From positions 1-47,289 of the forward strand of contig JAQZBN010000034.1 of assembly GCA_029238935.1 (NCBI GenBank): a DNA stretch of 47,289 bases, written 5' to 3'. The notes beneath the pieces were generated by a model that searched no databases, was not told where the DNA came from, and saw nothing but the letters and a program-made list of their open reading frames with translations. Positions 33,990-43,203 of this stretch are shown here, piece by piece. The first letter of the stretch is position 1; every line of letters begins with the position of its first letter. A program made the translations under genes and the position numbers. Source of the DNA: Herbinix sp. (GTDB lineage: Bacteria; Bacillota; Clostridia; Lachnospirales; Lachnospiraceae).

Positions 33990-35849
33990 TTAATACCACA
34001 ATATGAAATTATATGGAATCTCTGTTCCTTGATAATCTTTTTTTGTGTACACTACGATATAATATTCACCTTTTGGAAGATCTATAGTCATGGTTTGGAT
34101 TGGATCCTCTTCCGATTCGGTACCATAAGCAACGATCTCACCATCCATATCAATGACAACAAAATAAGTTTCTTTCATCTCTTCAAATGAGTTTGATCCA
34201 ATAGCACCAATAAAAGGTCCATCGGTTGGTTTATAAAAATAGTAGTAGTCATAAATATTTGGTTGTTTTATCGATCCAATCACACTATAATATGGATCAA
34301 TTTCCTGACAAATCTCTGGATCCATGCTTACAGCTCTATTCTCTATAATGTCGCCGAGATAAAGCTCATCTAGAAATTGCTCATAGCAAATGTCATAAAA
34401 CTCTGTGACAGTCAGTGGATGATTTGTATTAATCTTTTGTAGCTCTTTAATATTGACAGCGAAATTAATATTCTGACCATCTGTATAAGTAAATGTGTTT
34501 ACACCAATAACTTCTCCATAGGCATTCAATAAGGGTCCACCGCTGTTACCATGAGAAATAGACGCCGAAATCTGGATGCAATCTACCCCATCGAATATTC
34601 TGGAAGCAGTTGATATAATCCCATCTGTTAAGGTACCGGTTAATCCAAAGGGACTACCAAGGGCATAAATTGTTTCTCCTATGGATATATCACCTTGATG
34701 GATTGGCAGACTATCATTCTTTGTATCTATTTGTAAGATCGCCAAATCAATTTGTTTATCATACCCAAGAATTTTTGTTACATTATACTTTTGCTTATCA
34801 TAGGTAGTAACCTCGATCGCCTTTGCACTATCAATGACATGAAAATTTGTAACCACTATTCCTTTATCAACAAAAAAACCGGAACCCTGGCTTGTTCCAT
34901 TCGACATCGTCGCTAAGATCTCTACGGTTGCCGGACCGCATTTTGCATATAAGTCCTTAGCATTTAATTCTTTTTTCGTTATATCTTCAGGTGCATCCAT
35001 TACAATGACATGTAAGATCAAAAAATCAGTCGTAGTATTAGACTGGATTACAATCGTTGTCTCACCGGTTTTTTCCGGAAGGATTTTTAAGGAACGTTTC
35101 TTGGTACTAAAGTCTTTGTTCCAGACGCCCCATTTATAATTAGTTATAGTATCATCCGTTACCTTAGCCTTAAAGCTCTCATCTTCCGAGTAATTATCTA
35201 CTGTAATCCAGATCTCCTGCTGCTGTCCCTTATAACAGCGTATTTCTGTATTATAGGTTCCAATTCTGTTGGTACCGATGATCAGTTCACAACTTTTTGA
35301 AAGGGCTCCTGCCTCTGCTGTAACGGTTACTGTACCTGCTTGTGTAGCCTTTAGTAAGCCTGTTTTACTGTCGATGCTAGCAATCTTTTCATCGGATACG
35401 CGATATGTAATGATATCCGAAGACCCTACTACTGTAGCACGATAATTAAACTGTTCTCCTATATTTAGCATGCCAGTACTAGAGGTGAAACTTAACTCCG
35501 GATCTTTCACCGTAACTTTTAGTTTCAATGGATAGCTTTTCCCATTTTGCTTGACATTTGCTGTTACGACCGCATTGCCTTTTGACACCGGCGTGATGAG
35601 TCCCAGTTTATCAACTTTAACCACCTTACTATTGCTGGTCTGATAGGTTATTGTTCCATTTTTTAATACCTGTTCAATTTCAATTTGGTATGTCTTAAAA
35701 CCGATATATAAGGTCTTTTTATTGGCTGATAATGAAGGTACTGAGGTAGTTGCTGCAGTACAGTATCCTGCACTTAATCCCTGTATTATCATGGTTAGTA
35801 CAAATAAAAGAGCTATGTACTTGAAGTGTTTTTGTCTCATGTTATGCAA
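33990..35849 (-). CDS. Secreted trypsin-like serine protease with N-terminal Ig-like domains
   Basis: About 619 residues. A signal peptide (basic start, then ALLFVLTMIIQGLSAGYCTA) is followed by two BIG2-type Ig-like repeats (about 40-195) seen in TYQTSNSKVVKVDKLGLITP and YRVSDEKIASIDSKTGLLKA, a linker domain, then an S1C/DegP-like catalytic domain. The triad is His337 (VVTNFHVID), Asp368 (QIDLAIL) and Ser436 (HGNSGGPL). No PDZ domain follows; instead about 130 C-terminal residues resemble a pre-peptidase or carbohydrate-binding-like domain. TTG 35849 is chosen for GGAGG 8 bases upstream; ATG 35840 is the alternative. A surface or secreted quality-control protease is likely. Confidence 0.87.
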   Translation of the reverse strand: MHNMRQKHFKYIALLFVLTMIIQGLSAGYCTAATTSVPSLSANKKTLYIGFKTYQIEIEQVLKNGTITYQTSNSKVVKVDKLGLITPVSKGNAVVTANVKQNGKSYPLKLKVTVKDPELSFTSSTGMLNIGEQFNYRATVVGSSDIITYRVSDEKIASIDSKTGLLKATQAGTVTVTAEAGALSKSCELIIGTNRIGTYNTEIRCYKGQQQEIWITVDNYSEDESFKAKVTDDTITNYKWGVWNKDFSTKKRSLKILPEKTGETTIVIQSNTTTDFLILHVIVMDAPEDITKKELNAKDLYAKCGPATVEILATMSNGTSQGSGFFVDKGIVVTNFHVIDSAKAIEVTTYDKQKYNVTKILGYDKQIDLAILQIDTKNDSLPIHQGDISIGETIYALGSPFGLTGTLTDGIISTASRIFDGVDCIQISASISHGNSGGPLLNAYGEVIGVNTFTYTDGQNINFAVNIKELQKINTNHPLTVTEFYDICYEQFLDELYLGDIIENRAVSMDPEICQEIDPYYSVIGSIKQPNIYDYYYFYKPTDGPFIGAIGSNSFEEMKETYFVVIDMDGEIVAYGTESEEDPIQTMTIDLPKGEYYIVVYTKKDYQGTEIPYNFILWY

Positions 35850-36117
35850 TAGTTTATCCTCCCATCGGATCAATAATGCTATTATAATGAAAATATTCTA
35901 TAGATACAAGAGATTTAGAAAATTTTCACATTTTTTATATTAACTGTCTTGCTTATCCAAATAGTGGTACCATGATCCATATATCTGTGCTATAATTTCT
36001 TTTATTATAAGGGTCTGCAGTATTCCTTTTCTAAAATACTGTACTCTAAATATGTAATCAATCTCCATCCACAATGAACTAAGAAGATTATCATTATCAC
36101 ATTAACTAGGAGGAACT

Positions 36118-36591
36118 ATGAGAAGAAATGATCGAGAGCTAACTAACATGGATGATATTTTAGAAATTTTAAAAAAGTGTGATGTATGTCGTTTGGCATT
36201 TTTTGATGAGGAATACCCATATATCATACCGTTGAACTTTGGTTTTAGTTACGAAGGAACTGAACTGATATTCTATTTTCATGGAGCAAATGTAGGTAAA
36301 AAAATAGATCTGATCAAACAAAATCCAAAGGTTTCCTTTGAGCTAGATTGTTCACATCACTTAATAACTGGTGAAAAGGCTTGTGATTATACCATGGAAT
36401 ACGAAAGTATTTGCGGTAACGGTATTGCAATGGTACTGTCAGAGGATGAAAAAGTGAATGCACTTACTTATCTGATGAAGCAGTATGCAAAGGATACCAC
36501 CTTTGAATTTAATGAAAATCATCTAAAAGCTGTTACTGTATTTCAAGTTAAAGCCACCAATCTTACAGCAAAGAGATTGAAACGATCTTAA
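36118..36591 (+). CDS. Pyridoxamine 5'-phosphate oxidase-like (NimA-type) flavoprotein
   Basis: A 157-residue split-barrel protein that probably binds FMN. MRRNDRELTNMDDILEILKK leads into CRLAFFDEEYPYIIPLNFGF, the hallmark of the NimA/5-nitroimidazole-resistance-related group, then IFYFHGANVGKKIDLIKQNP. YESICGNGIAMVLSEDEK follows. Members reduce or bind nitro compounds, flavins or unknown ligands; resistance cannot be claimed from sequence alone. AGGAGG precedes ATG 36118. Confidence 0.88.
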   Translation: MRRNDRELTNMDDILEILKKCDVCRLAFFDEEYPYIIPLNFGFSYEGTELIFYFHGANVGKKIDLIKQNPKVSFELDCSHHLITGEKACDYTMEYESICGNGIAMVLSEDEKVNALTYLMKQYAKDTTFEFNENHLKAVTVFQVKATNLTAKRLKRS

Positions 36592-36611
36592 GGTCATTGA
36601 TATCGCTTTTA

Positions 36612-36667
36612 TAAAGGAGGTTAGGGAAACCTAGCATTATTATGCTAACGTTACCCTACCTCCTTTA
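36612..36667 (+). terminator. Large hairpin after the NimA-type gene
   Basis: AAAGGAGG and TAGGG (with a bulged T between) pair with CCCTA and CCTCCTTT; inside, TAGCAT pairs with ATGCTA. It starts about 20 bases after the stop. The following sequence is T-rich but broken, so termination is likely but not certain. The remaining gap to 36798 shows nothing else. Confidence 0.65.
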
Positions 36668-36798
36668 TTGTATCATTTATATAAATTGAATTGATAATTA
36701 TAATAATTTTTATAAGAGCTATAAAAACAATACATGAATAATAATCTTTATAACTTAAGATTGTGAAAAAACTTATAAATAAACATTTTATTATTATG

Positions 36799-36827
36799 TT
36801 GACATTTATAGCAAACTATCATATATT
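36799..36827 (+). promoter_or_regulatory. Promoter of the DUF2087 regulator pair
   Basis: TTGACA (36799-36804), 17-base spacer, TATATT (36822-36827), about 170 bases before the start codon at 36997. Confidence 0.7.
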
Positions 36828-36834
36828 ATGTTTA

Positions 36835-36996
36835 TACTCTATTTGAGATCTAGCAACCGTTGTAATGTTTCTAATTGCAAATCAGAGGCAAAGATATTTC
36901 GAAAACGAATAGGAGCTTATACCTATCATACTCCGGAGATAACCATAAATAATTCTGAGCTTATCCATCAATAACTAAGAAGAAAGGATACGATGC
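36835..36996 (+). other. Long untranslated leader of the DUF2087 pair
   Basis: About 160 transcribed but non-coding bases between the promoter and ATG 36997. I compared it by eye with common riboswitches (c-di-GMP, SAM, TPP, fluoride, glutamine, THF) and found no match. It has short complementary parts (GGAG with CTCC near 36911-36938) but no terminator. Confidence 0.4.
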
Positions 36997-37746
36997 ATGT
37001 ATAATTTTGATGATTTTTCAATGGAAGAAATCAAACAGGGTTATTATTATGATACAAATCGCAATCATTATATCTGTATGACCTGCGGAAAAACATTTGA
37101 AGATGGAGAAATCTATCCTATCGATAATCGCTTCTTTGAAGCTTATCGGGCGGTGCAGCTTCATCTGGAGCAATCCCACGGCGACAGATTAAAATCAATC
37201 ATAGTCTCAGGTAATAAATATATCTCAGTTACTGAGAAACAATTGGATTTACTTCTAGCCCTCCGGGAAGGTCTTACCGACCAGGAGATTGCAGCTAAAC
37301 TATCCATATCTGCTTCCACGGTCAGACACCAGAAATTCATGTTCCGCGAAAAAGCAAAACAAGCCAAAATGTATCTTTCCATCTATGATTTAGCAATGGA
37401 GAAGGTAGGGAAGGATAAGGATACCATCCTTCCAATTCACGATAGTGCAACCATGGTTGACGATCGTTATATAACCACTAAGGAAGAAAATGATAAAATA
37501 CTGGCATCCTTATTTGAAAGTCTGTCTCCTTTAAAATTAAAGACATTCTCGACAAAAGAGAAAAAGAAAATCGTAATCTTAAGAAAAATCATGGAACAGT
37601 TTAAGAAAGGTATGATTTATACGGAAAATGAAGTAAATCAAATTTTGAAAACGATTTATTCTGATTATCCTACGATGCGCCGCTATTTAATTGAGTATGG
37701 CTTTATGGACCGCTCCACGGACTGTACACAGTATTGGGTAAAATAA
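36997..37746 (+). CDS. Zinc-finger-like / LuxR-HTH / DUF2087 regulator
   Basis: A 249-residue protein with three parts. Residues 1-62 have YICMTCGKTF (Cys27, Cys30) and HLEQSH (His56, His61), a CxxC...HxxxxH pattern like a zinc finger. Residues 75-140 are a LuxR-type helix-turn-helix (LTDQEIAAKLSISASTVRHQKFMFREKAK). Residues 180-249 are a DUF2087 domain (IVILRKIMEQFKKGMIYTENEVNQIL ending TQYWVK). A DNA-binding regulator is very likely; the signal is unknown. The next gene is a lone DUF2087 protein. Confidence 0.85.
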   Translation: MYNFDDFSMEEIKQGYYYDTNRNHYICMTCGKTFEDGEIYPIDNRFFEAYRAVQLHLEQSHGDRLKSIIVSGNKYISVTEKQLDLLLALREGLTDQEIAAKLSISASTVRHQKFMFREKAKQAKMYLSIYDLAMEKVGKDKDTILPIHDSATMVDDRYITTKEENDKILASLFESLSPLKLKTFSTKEKKKIVILRKIMEQFKKGMIYTENEVNQILKTIYSDYPTMRRYLIEYGFMDRSTDCTQYWVK

Positions 37747-37775
37747 ATTATGTTTCATTTACAAGGAGGTATGAT

Positions 37776-38078
37776 ATGCACGATATGAATGAAGTATCAA
37801 ATTTTTTAGATTCCAATGGTAAGATCAAATTATTTCCATCAAAGAAAAGAAATAAAGTATTAGTTTTAATGTATTTAGCTTCTAAATTTGAACCAGGAAT
37901 TTACTACACAGAAAAAGAAATCAATGCCATCATTGAACGAAATCATACCTTTGAAGATAAATGGCTTCTTCGAAGGGAGCTTATTGATAAAGGATTCTTA
38001 GTACGTCTCACTGATGGTTCAAAGTATTGGATGAATGAAAAGCAACCGGTATTAGAGGATCTCCTTCCTACTTCTTAA
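37776..38078 (+). CDS. Stand-alone DUF2087 protein
   Basis: A 100-residue protein made of one DUF2087 domain: KIKLFPSKKRNKVLVLMYLASKFEPGIYYTEKEIN, LLRRELIDKGFLVRLTDGSKYWM. It mirrors the C-terminal domain of the preceding regulator. ATG 37776 follows AAGGAGGT, 29 bases after the previous stop, so both are one transcript. It may compete with or bind the regulator. Its 3' end overlaps the convergent gene by 11 bases. Confidence 0.85.
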   Translation: MHDMNEVSNFLDSNGKIKLFPSKKRNKVLVLMYLASKFEPGIYYTEKEINAIIERNHTFEDKWLLRRELIDKGFLVRLTDGSKYWMNEKQPVLEDLLPTS

Positions 38079-39045
38079 ACTCTATAAATATTTGCTTCTC
38101 TATCTCTAAACCGGTGTTGGTTCCTTTCCCTTGGTACAGGATATTTCCATGATGATCCTTCAGGGTGACATTCACGTTACCATTGATACTCTCAATAATA
38201 TCCCTATTCATCTGTCCATTCTTAGGTGCTTTTAAGGACCCGCCCGTAGAATGTTTTGCTTTGAGGGAAAGGATATGTCTCCGGTCGTATAGAAGAATGT
38301 TTACTTGATTACCTTCGTATTCAAGCTTTTTTAAATGTGCACCGGTATAGGTAGCAAATACATAAATCTCCTGCCCCAATCTTAAAAATGAGATAAAACC
38401 AGGAAACGATGTAGTAAGCCAGGGGATCATAGCCGCTGAAAACATGAGTGTAACATCATCTCCATGAAAATGATTGGACTGTATCCAAATCCAAGACTCC
38501 GGAAATGATTTTCCCCAATCCTTCTCAATATAACCATAACCCTTGGTAAAATCGATGCAATCACCTAAGATACTTAGTTTCCCTATGATGCGATGATGCA
38601 TATTAATTAATCCATGATAGCACTCCATGTATGGAATATATGAAAATATGCCCATAATACCCGGACGAAGGAGTGATTTGGGCAACGAAATTATATCATT
38701 AAATAGAAGCTCACCCTCGATCTCAATCTCCTTCCGATGAATCTTTAAGCTTAAGCTATCTTTGCTAAAATAATTATCACCTATTCTGATCCGAAATTCT
38801 TTCTGATCAAACTCAAATTCAGAGATAGGGTAACGAATGTAGTTCACTTGATTTTCCGAATTTAATACTTGAATAAAAGCATGGGCATGCTTCCCATCCT
38901 TTCCAAAGGATACTCCGGGAATAATTGCCAGCGCATTCTTCCTCTTCTCATCAATTAATTTATAGTACCAACCTTCAAAATAATTTCTTCTTTTGTGTCT
39001 TCCCTGAAAAACCTCAGGATGAAAAATTCTATAAAACGGATACAT
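38068..39045 (-). CDS. Tocopherol-cyclase-like protein
   Basis: A 325-residue soluble protein without signal peptide. RRNYFEGWYYKLIDEKRKNALAIIPG near the N-terminus and FTKGYGYIEKDWGKSFPESWIWIQSNHF in the centre are the conserved blocks of the tocopherol cyclase family (related to AttH and carotenoid hydratases). Plants and cyanobacteria use it to close the chroman ring of vitamin E; Firmicutes do not make tocopherol, so the substrate here is another lipid or isoprenoid, or the fold has a binding role. Both Trp-rich blocks are preserved. TAGGA precedes ATG 39045. Confidence 0.8.
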   Translation of the reverse strand: MYPFYRIFHPEVFQGRHKRRNYFEGWYYKLIDEKRKNALAIIPGVSFGKDGKHAHAFIQVLNSENQVNYIRYPISEFEFDQKEFRIRIGDNYFSKDSLSLKIHRKEIEIEGELLFNDIISLPKSLLRPGIMGIFSYIPYMECYHGLINMHHRIIGKLSILGDCIDFTKGYGYIEKDWGKSFPESWIWIQSNHFHGDDVTLMFSAAMIPWLTTSFPGFISFLRLGQEIYVFATYTGAHLKKLEYEGNQVNILLYDRRHILSLKAKHSTGGSLKAPKNGQMNRDIIESINGNVNVTLKDHHGNILYQGKGTNTGLEIEKQIFIEFKK

Positions 39046-39244
39046 ATTGTCCTACCATCCCATTTCGTTTCATTCATCAAAATGATGTCTCTCATAATTC
39101 TTTCCCAATATTATGGAACTATGCGAAATAAACTGTTGAAAAAATCCCATGGAAATGATCCAATATTCCATTCCATCCAGCCCATTTATGAGGTAACATA
39201 TGCTTAATCAAAAAATTTAGGAATGATACAGGAGGTTATAAACA

Positions 39245-40978
39245 ATGAAACTATTATGGAGGCTAGGAAAAGAAGCGATCAAATACAAAGTATTATATCT
39301 CACCGCAATCTTATCTACCTTTGCTTTAACGGTCATTAATCTGACGGCACCTAAACTGCTTTCTGCCATGACAGCTTATGTGGAACAAGGGAAAACCGAA
39401 GACAGTACGCAAAATATAATACGAGTTACTATTTTATTAATTCTTTTATACCTGTTAAGAATCTTATTTCGTTATCTGAGTAATTACCTTGCACACAAAG
39501 CAGCATGGAACCTAGTGGAGGACTTACGAGTCCAGGTATATAGCAAGATACAAGATTTTTCCATGAGCTTCTTTCATAATAAACAGACCGGAGACTTAAT
39601 GAGTCGCGTAGTCAATGATACTGCAACCTTTGAATTACTGTATGCACATATTATTCCTGAAATGGTGACGAATATCGTCACGGTAGTGGGTGTTATGGCA
39701 ATCTTATTAACGATAAATATAAAACTTGCCCTTCTCACCTGTATCCCCATTCCGTTTATTCTATTTTCCGGATGGATCTTCGCAACAAAGGTTCGTCCTA
39801 ACTTTAAAGTATCCCAGAAAGCCTTAGCGGAGTTAAATGCAAAGCTTCAGGATAATTTCTCAGGGATACATGAAATCCAAGCCTTTGGTCAAGAATCTTA
39901 TGAAAAAGAGCAGATTACTATCCAAGCAGGTACCTTTACGAAGGCCATGCTCCATGCCCTTAATCTTAGTGCTGTCTTTCATCCCGCTGTGGAATTTCTA
40001 TCTTCTACTGGTACTGTAATCGTCGTTGGAATCGGAGGAATCCTGGCTTTTCGCGGTGAGTTATCGTTATCTGATATTGTTGCCTTCTTACTCTACCTTT
40101 CCTTATTCTATGGTCCAATCTCTGGTCTTGCTAGGTTATTGGAAGAAGTACAGCAAGCTTATGCTGGAGCAGAACGAGTGATGATGATATTAGATACCCC
40201 GAATGAAATTACGAGTTGTGAGCATGCCATAGATATTGGCGAAGTGAAAGGTAATATCACCTTTGAAGGAGTGAACTTTCAATACGAAAAAGGAGTAACG
40301 GTATTAAATAATATCTCTTTTACCTGTAAGCCGGGTCAAATGATCGCATTAGTAGGTCCGACCGGTGTTGGCAAAACTACATTAACACAACTGATCTCCC
40401 GTTTTTATGACCCTACGAAAGGGCGAGTACTTATCGACGGTCAGGACATCAAAACGGTTACACTTGAAAGCTTAAGAACCAATATTGCTCCGGTACTTCA
40501 AGACACCTTTTTGTTCAACGGAACCATAGCAGAAAATATTGGTTATGCTGATCCAAATGCCTCTATGAATGAAATTATTGCCGCAGCAAAAGCAGCCAGA
40601 ATTCATGATAATATTATGGAGATGCCAAATCATTACGATACGAAGGTAGGGGAACGGGGTATGCGTCTCTCTGGTGGGCAAAAACAAAGAATTGCAATTG
40701 CTAGAGCCATCCTTCGAAAAGCACCGATCATCATCCTAGATGAAGCAACTGCATCCGTTGATGTTGAGACCGAGAAAGAAATCCAGAAGGCAATCGCAGA
40801 CTTAGCGGGAAGAAGAACGATCGTTGCAATCGCCCACCGTCTCTCTACGATCCAAAATGCTGACCAAATTTTAGTCTTAGAAGAAGGAAAAATCGTTCAA
40901 CAGGGAACGCACAATGAACTTTTGGAACAAGAAGGCTTATACCGCCGCTTAAATCTGGCGCAAAGCCGTACCTCATAG
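39245..40978 (+). CDS. ABC exporter half-transporter (membrane plus ATPase)
   Basis: A 577-residue MsbA/LmrA-type protein. Six helices span about 15-300, with EVQQAYAGAERVMMIL linking to the ATPase. Walker A is GPTGVGKTT, Q-loop in APVLQDTFLFNGTIAENIGY, signature LSGGQKQRIAIARAI, Walker B PIIILDEATASVD and switch histidine AHRLST. It exports lipids, peptides or drugs, as a homodimer or with a partner not present here. AGGAGG lies before ATG 39245. It is divergent from the tocopherol-cyclase-like gene across a 200-base gap. Confidence 0.95.
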   Translation: MKLLWRLGKEAIKYKVLYLTAILSTFALTVINLTAPKLLSAMTAYVEQGKTEDSTQNIIRVTILLILLYLLRILFRYLSNYLAHKAAWNLVEDLRVQVYSKIQDFSMSFFHNKQTGDLMSRVVNDTATFELLYAHIIPEMVTNIVTVVGVMAILLTINIKLALLTCIPIPFILFSGWIFATKVRPNFKVSQKALAELNAKLQDNFSGIHEIQAFGQESYEKEQITIQAGTFTKAMLHALNLSAVFHPAVEFLSSTGTVIVVGIGGILAFRGELSLSDIVAFLLYLSLFYGPISGLARLLEEVQQAYAGAERVMMILDTPNEITSCEHAIDIGEVKGNITFEGVNFQYEKGVTVLNNISFTCKPGQMIALVGPTGVGKTTLTQLISRFYDPTKGRVLIDGQDIKTVTLESLRTNIAPVLQDTFLFNGTIAENIGYADPNASMNEIIAAAKAARIHDNIMEMPNHYDTKVGERGMRLSGGQKQRIAIARAILRKAPIIILDEATASVDVETEKEIQKAIADLAGRRTIVAIAHRLSTIQNADQILVLEEGKIVQQGTHNELLEQEGLYRRLNLAQSRTS

Positions 40979-41070
40979 TAATTAGTTATCCGTCATCAGA
41001 TAAATGTTCTTATTAATTCATACGATACTTTTCCTTAATCAAAGGCTCCTTATACGATAGATTCAAATAG

Positions 41071-41163
41071 AGGATGAAACTATAAGTCAGATATGTACAT
41101 AACATAAAAAATACCTTATGTTTATAGTACTAGTTCATGGACCCTAAGTTTCATCCTTTTTTT
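41071..41163 (+). terminator. Long structured terminator after the ABC exporter
   Basis: AGGATGAAACT (41071-41081) pairs perfectly with AGTTTCATCCT (41147-41157), followed by seven Ts. The 65-base interior has its own AACATAA/TTATGTT hairpin and a GTAC/GTAC pair. Such a long interior is unusual for a simple terminator. It lies 92 bases after the stop. Confidence 0.75.
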
Positions 41164-41208
41164 AATTACCTATTTTTACCAAATTCTATTAGAGATTCTT
41201 TATCGTAA

Positions 41209-41532
41209 CTATTCCTCACAGGTTTCGATTTTCACATCAGCGACTTCAATCGCAATCTGTTTCTCCTCAGTCATGCGATTCACATAAGTAATAATATCCT
41301 CCTTATACTCTGAAAGAAAATGAACTGCTAGTTCATCCTTCGTCTGCTGAGGTAATACTCCTAACGCAGCTCTGACAATTTTACTTGGCATTCCTTTCAT
41401 TCCTGAGAGAATTTTTGCCAATTTACTGGACTTATCATTTTTTTCTGACATCTTCTGTATTGCAATAGGAATTACCCTGTCAGCTATTTCACTATAGTCG
41501 ATATCTTTAATTTTTATTTCTATTTTAATCAT
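41209..41532 (-). CDS. Small protein of unknown function
   Basis: A 107-residue protein I do not recognise. MIKIEIKIKDIDYSEIADRVIPI is followed by a lysine-rich helix (MSEKNDKSSKLAKILSGMKGM) and LGVLPQQTKDELAVHFLSEY; the C-terminus is acidic (DVKIETCEE). No signal peptide or membrane helix is seen. AGGAGAG precedes ATG 41532, so it is probably a real gene. It lies 66 bases downstream of pdxT and could share its transcript. Confidence 0.75.
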   Translation of the reverse strand: MIKIEIKIKDIDYSEIADRVIPIAIQKMSEKNDKSSKLAKILSGMKGMPSKIVRAALGVLPQQTKDELAVHFLSEYKEDIITYVNRMTEEKQIAIEVADVKIETCEE

Positions 41533-41598
41533 TCGATACTCTCCTATCTTTTTTATTCTATTAATAGCTTACTGCATTAATGTAATTCCTTCAAGTCT

Positions 41599-42168
41599 CT
41601 ATCCTATATTTTCTACAAAAAACCGATGTATTCTATCATCCTTCGTTAACTCCGGGTGAAAGGATGTCACAAGCATATTCTTCTGCCGTGCAGCAACCAT
41701 ATGCTCATCTACCGTAGCTAAGACCTCCACACCGGGATAAATACTCTCAATATAAGGCGCACGAATAAATGTCATTGGTACAATGCCCACCCCTTGAAAC
41801 ATAGCCTCAGTAGAAAAGCTCCCCAATTGTCTTCCATACGCATTCCTTCTAACTTCGATATCCATGGTTCCAAGATGGAGCTCATGCTCTGGAAGGATTT
41901 TCTTGGCAAGAAGTATCATTCCGGCACAAGTACCAAAGACCGGCAGTCCATTATTAATTGAATCCTTCAACTCATCCAAAAGATCCAGCTCCTTCAATAA
42001 TTTCCCTATCACGGTACTTTCTCCCCCAGGAAGTATCAGTCCATCTGGTTGTTTCTTGGTGTAGTCCGATTTTTGTCTAATCTCTATTGGCTCTGCTCCA
42101 ACTTTTATTAAAATGTCGCAATGTTCTGCAAATGCTCCCTGTAATGCTAATACTCCGATTCTTCTCAT
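41599..42168 (-). CDS. pdxT: Pyridoxal 5'-phosphate synthase glutaminase subunit
   Basis: Hydrolyses glutamine and passes ammonia to PdxS for direct PLP synthesis. The 189-residue protein starts [16 protein letters not shown], has [14 protein letters not shown], the nucleophile Cys81 in [10 protein letters not shown], and the partner His/Glu in SFHPEL. Length is normal. It is 41 bases after pdxS on the same strand. Confidence 0.97.
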   Translation of the reverse strand: MRRIGVLALQGAFAEHCDILIKVGAEPIEIRQKSDYTKKQPDGLILPGGESTVIGKLLKELDLLDELKDSINNGLPVFGTCAGMILLAKKILPEHELHLGTMDIEVRRNAYGRQLGSFSTEAMFQGVGIVPMTFIRAPYIESIYPGVEVLATVDEHMVAARQKNMLVTSFHPELTKDDRIHRFFVENIG

Positions 42169-42209
42169 CGCATCTTCACCTTCATTCCTGCTGACCTAGT
42201 AATACTTCG

Positions 42210-43082
42210 TTATATTCCTCTTTGAGCCATCAGCAGTTCAATCTCCTGTTCGTTGATACCTACCATTGCTTCTCCCAGATCCTCCGAAAGTTCAGCTAAC
42301 ATCTTAGGATCATTATAATTTGTAACCGCCTTTACAATTGCCCTGGCTCTCTTGGCAGGGTTACCTGATTTAAAAATTCCGGAACCAACAAAGACTCCTT
42401 CTGCTCCCAATTGCATTAACAAAGCCGCATCTGCTGGAGTCGCAACTCCACCAGCAGCAAAATTAACAACCGGAAGTTTCCCATGTTCATGGACGTACTG
42501 AACTAATTCATAGGGTACTTGTAATTCTTTTGCAGAATAATATAACTCATCATCCCGAAGACTTTGCAGCTGCTTTATTTGTTTATTCATCATTCGAATG
42601 TGGCGTACTGCCTGAACTACGTCACCGGTTCCTGGTTCTCCCTTCGTTCTTATCATGGATGCACCTTCATTTATTCTTCGTAAAGCTTCTCCTAAATCTT
42701 TTGCTCCACAAACAAAAGGAACTTGAAATTTTCTTTTATCGATATGGTAAGTATCATCCGCCGGTGATAATACCTCGCTCTCATCAATATAATCAATTTC
42801 AATTGCTTCAAGAATTTGAGCTTCCGCAAAATGACCGATGCGCACCTTTGCCATAACCGGGATAGAAACAGCGTCTTGAATTCCTTTGATCATCTTTGGA
42901 TCGCTCATTCTAGAAACCCCACCTGCCGCTCTAATATCCGCTGGAATTCTCTCTAATGCCATGACTGCGCAAGCACCCGCTTCTTGTGCTATCCTAGCTT
43001 GTTCCGGTGTCGTAACATCCATAATCACGCCGCCTTTTAACATTTGTGCTAGATTTTTGTTTAGTTCATATCGGTTATTCAT
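42210..43082 (-). CDS. pdxS: Pyridoxal 5'-phosphate synthase lyase subunit
   Basis: Builds PLP from ribose 5-phosphate, glyceraldehyde 3-phosphate and ammonia in a dodecamer with PdxT. The 290-residue TIM barrel has [23 protein letters not shown], the catalytic lysine in [23 protein letters not shown] and [16 protein letters not shown]. An earlier in-frame start at 43139 would add 19 residues; ATG 43082 with AGGAGA is preferred. It is divergent from pdxR. Confidence 0.97.
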   Translation of the reverse strand: MNNRYELNKNLAQMLKGGVIMDVTTPEQARIAQEAGACAVMALERIPADIRAAGGVSRMSDPKMIKGIQDAVSIPVMAKVRIGHFAEAQILEAIEIDYIDESEVLSPADDTYHIDKRKFQVPFVCGAKDLGEALRRINEGASMIRTKGEPGTGDVVQAVRHIRMMNKQIKQLQSLRDDELYYSAKELQVPYELVQYVHEHGKLPVVNFAAGGVATPADAALLMQLGAEGVFVGSGIFKSGNPAKRARAIVKAVTNYNDPKMLAELSEDLGEAMVGINEQEIELLMAQRGI

Positions 43083-43125
43083 AAAATACTCTCCTTCTAC
43101 TCTTGACTTCTTTCTATGATTTGTT

Positions 43126-43185
43126 ATTATATTACACATCTGATATTGTCATAAGTATCAGAATCGATAAACTTAATGGTATCAG
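43126..43185. promoter_or_regulatory. Shared pdxS/pdxR promoter region with candidate PdxR operator
   Basis: CTGATA (43140-43145) and TATCAG (43156-43161) form an inverted repeat; a second TATCAG (43180-43185) is exactly 24 bases from the first. Direct plus inverted repeats are the known style of PdxR/GabR-type sites. The pdxS -10 TATAAT (43126-43131, minus) has a poor -35. On the plus strand TTGTCA (43147-43152) and TAAACT (43169-43174, 16-base spacer) overlap the operator. Confidence 0.65.
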
Positions 43186-43203
43186 TTTAAGGAGAGTATG
43201 CCT

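Noticed and set aside
36835..36996. Possible riboswitch before the DUF2087 pair
   Set aside because: No match by eye to common riboswitch consensus sequences and no expression platform; kept only as an unassigned leader.
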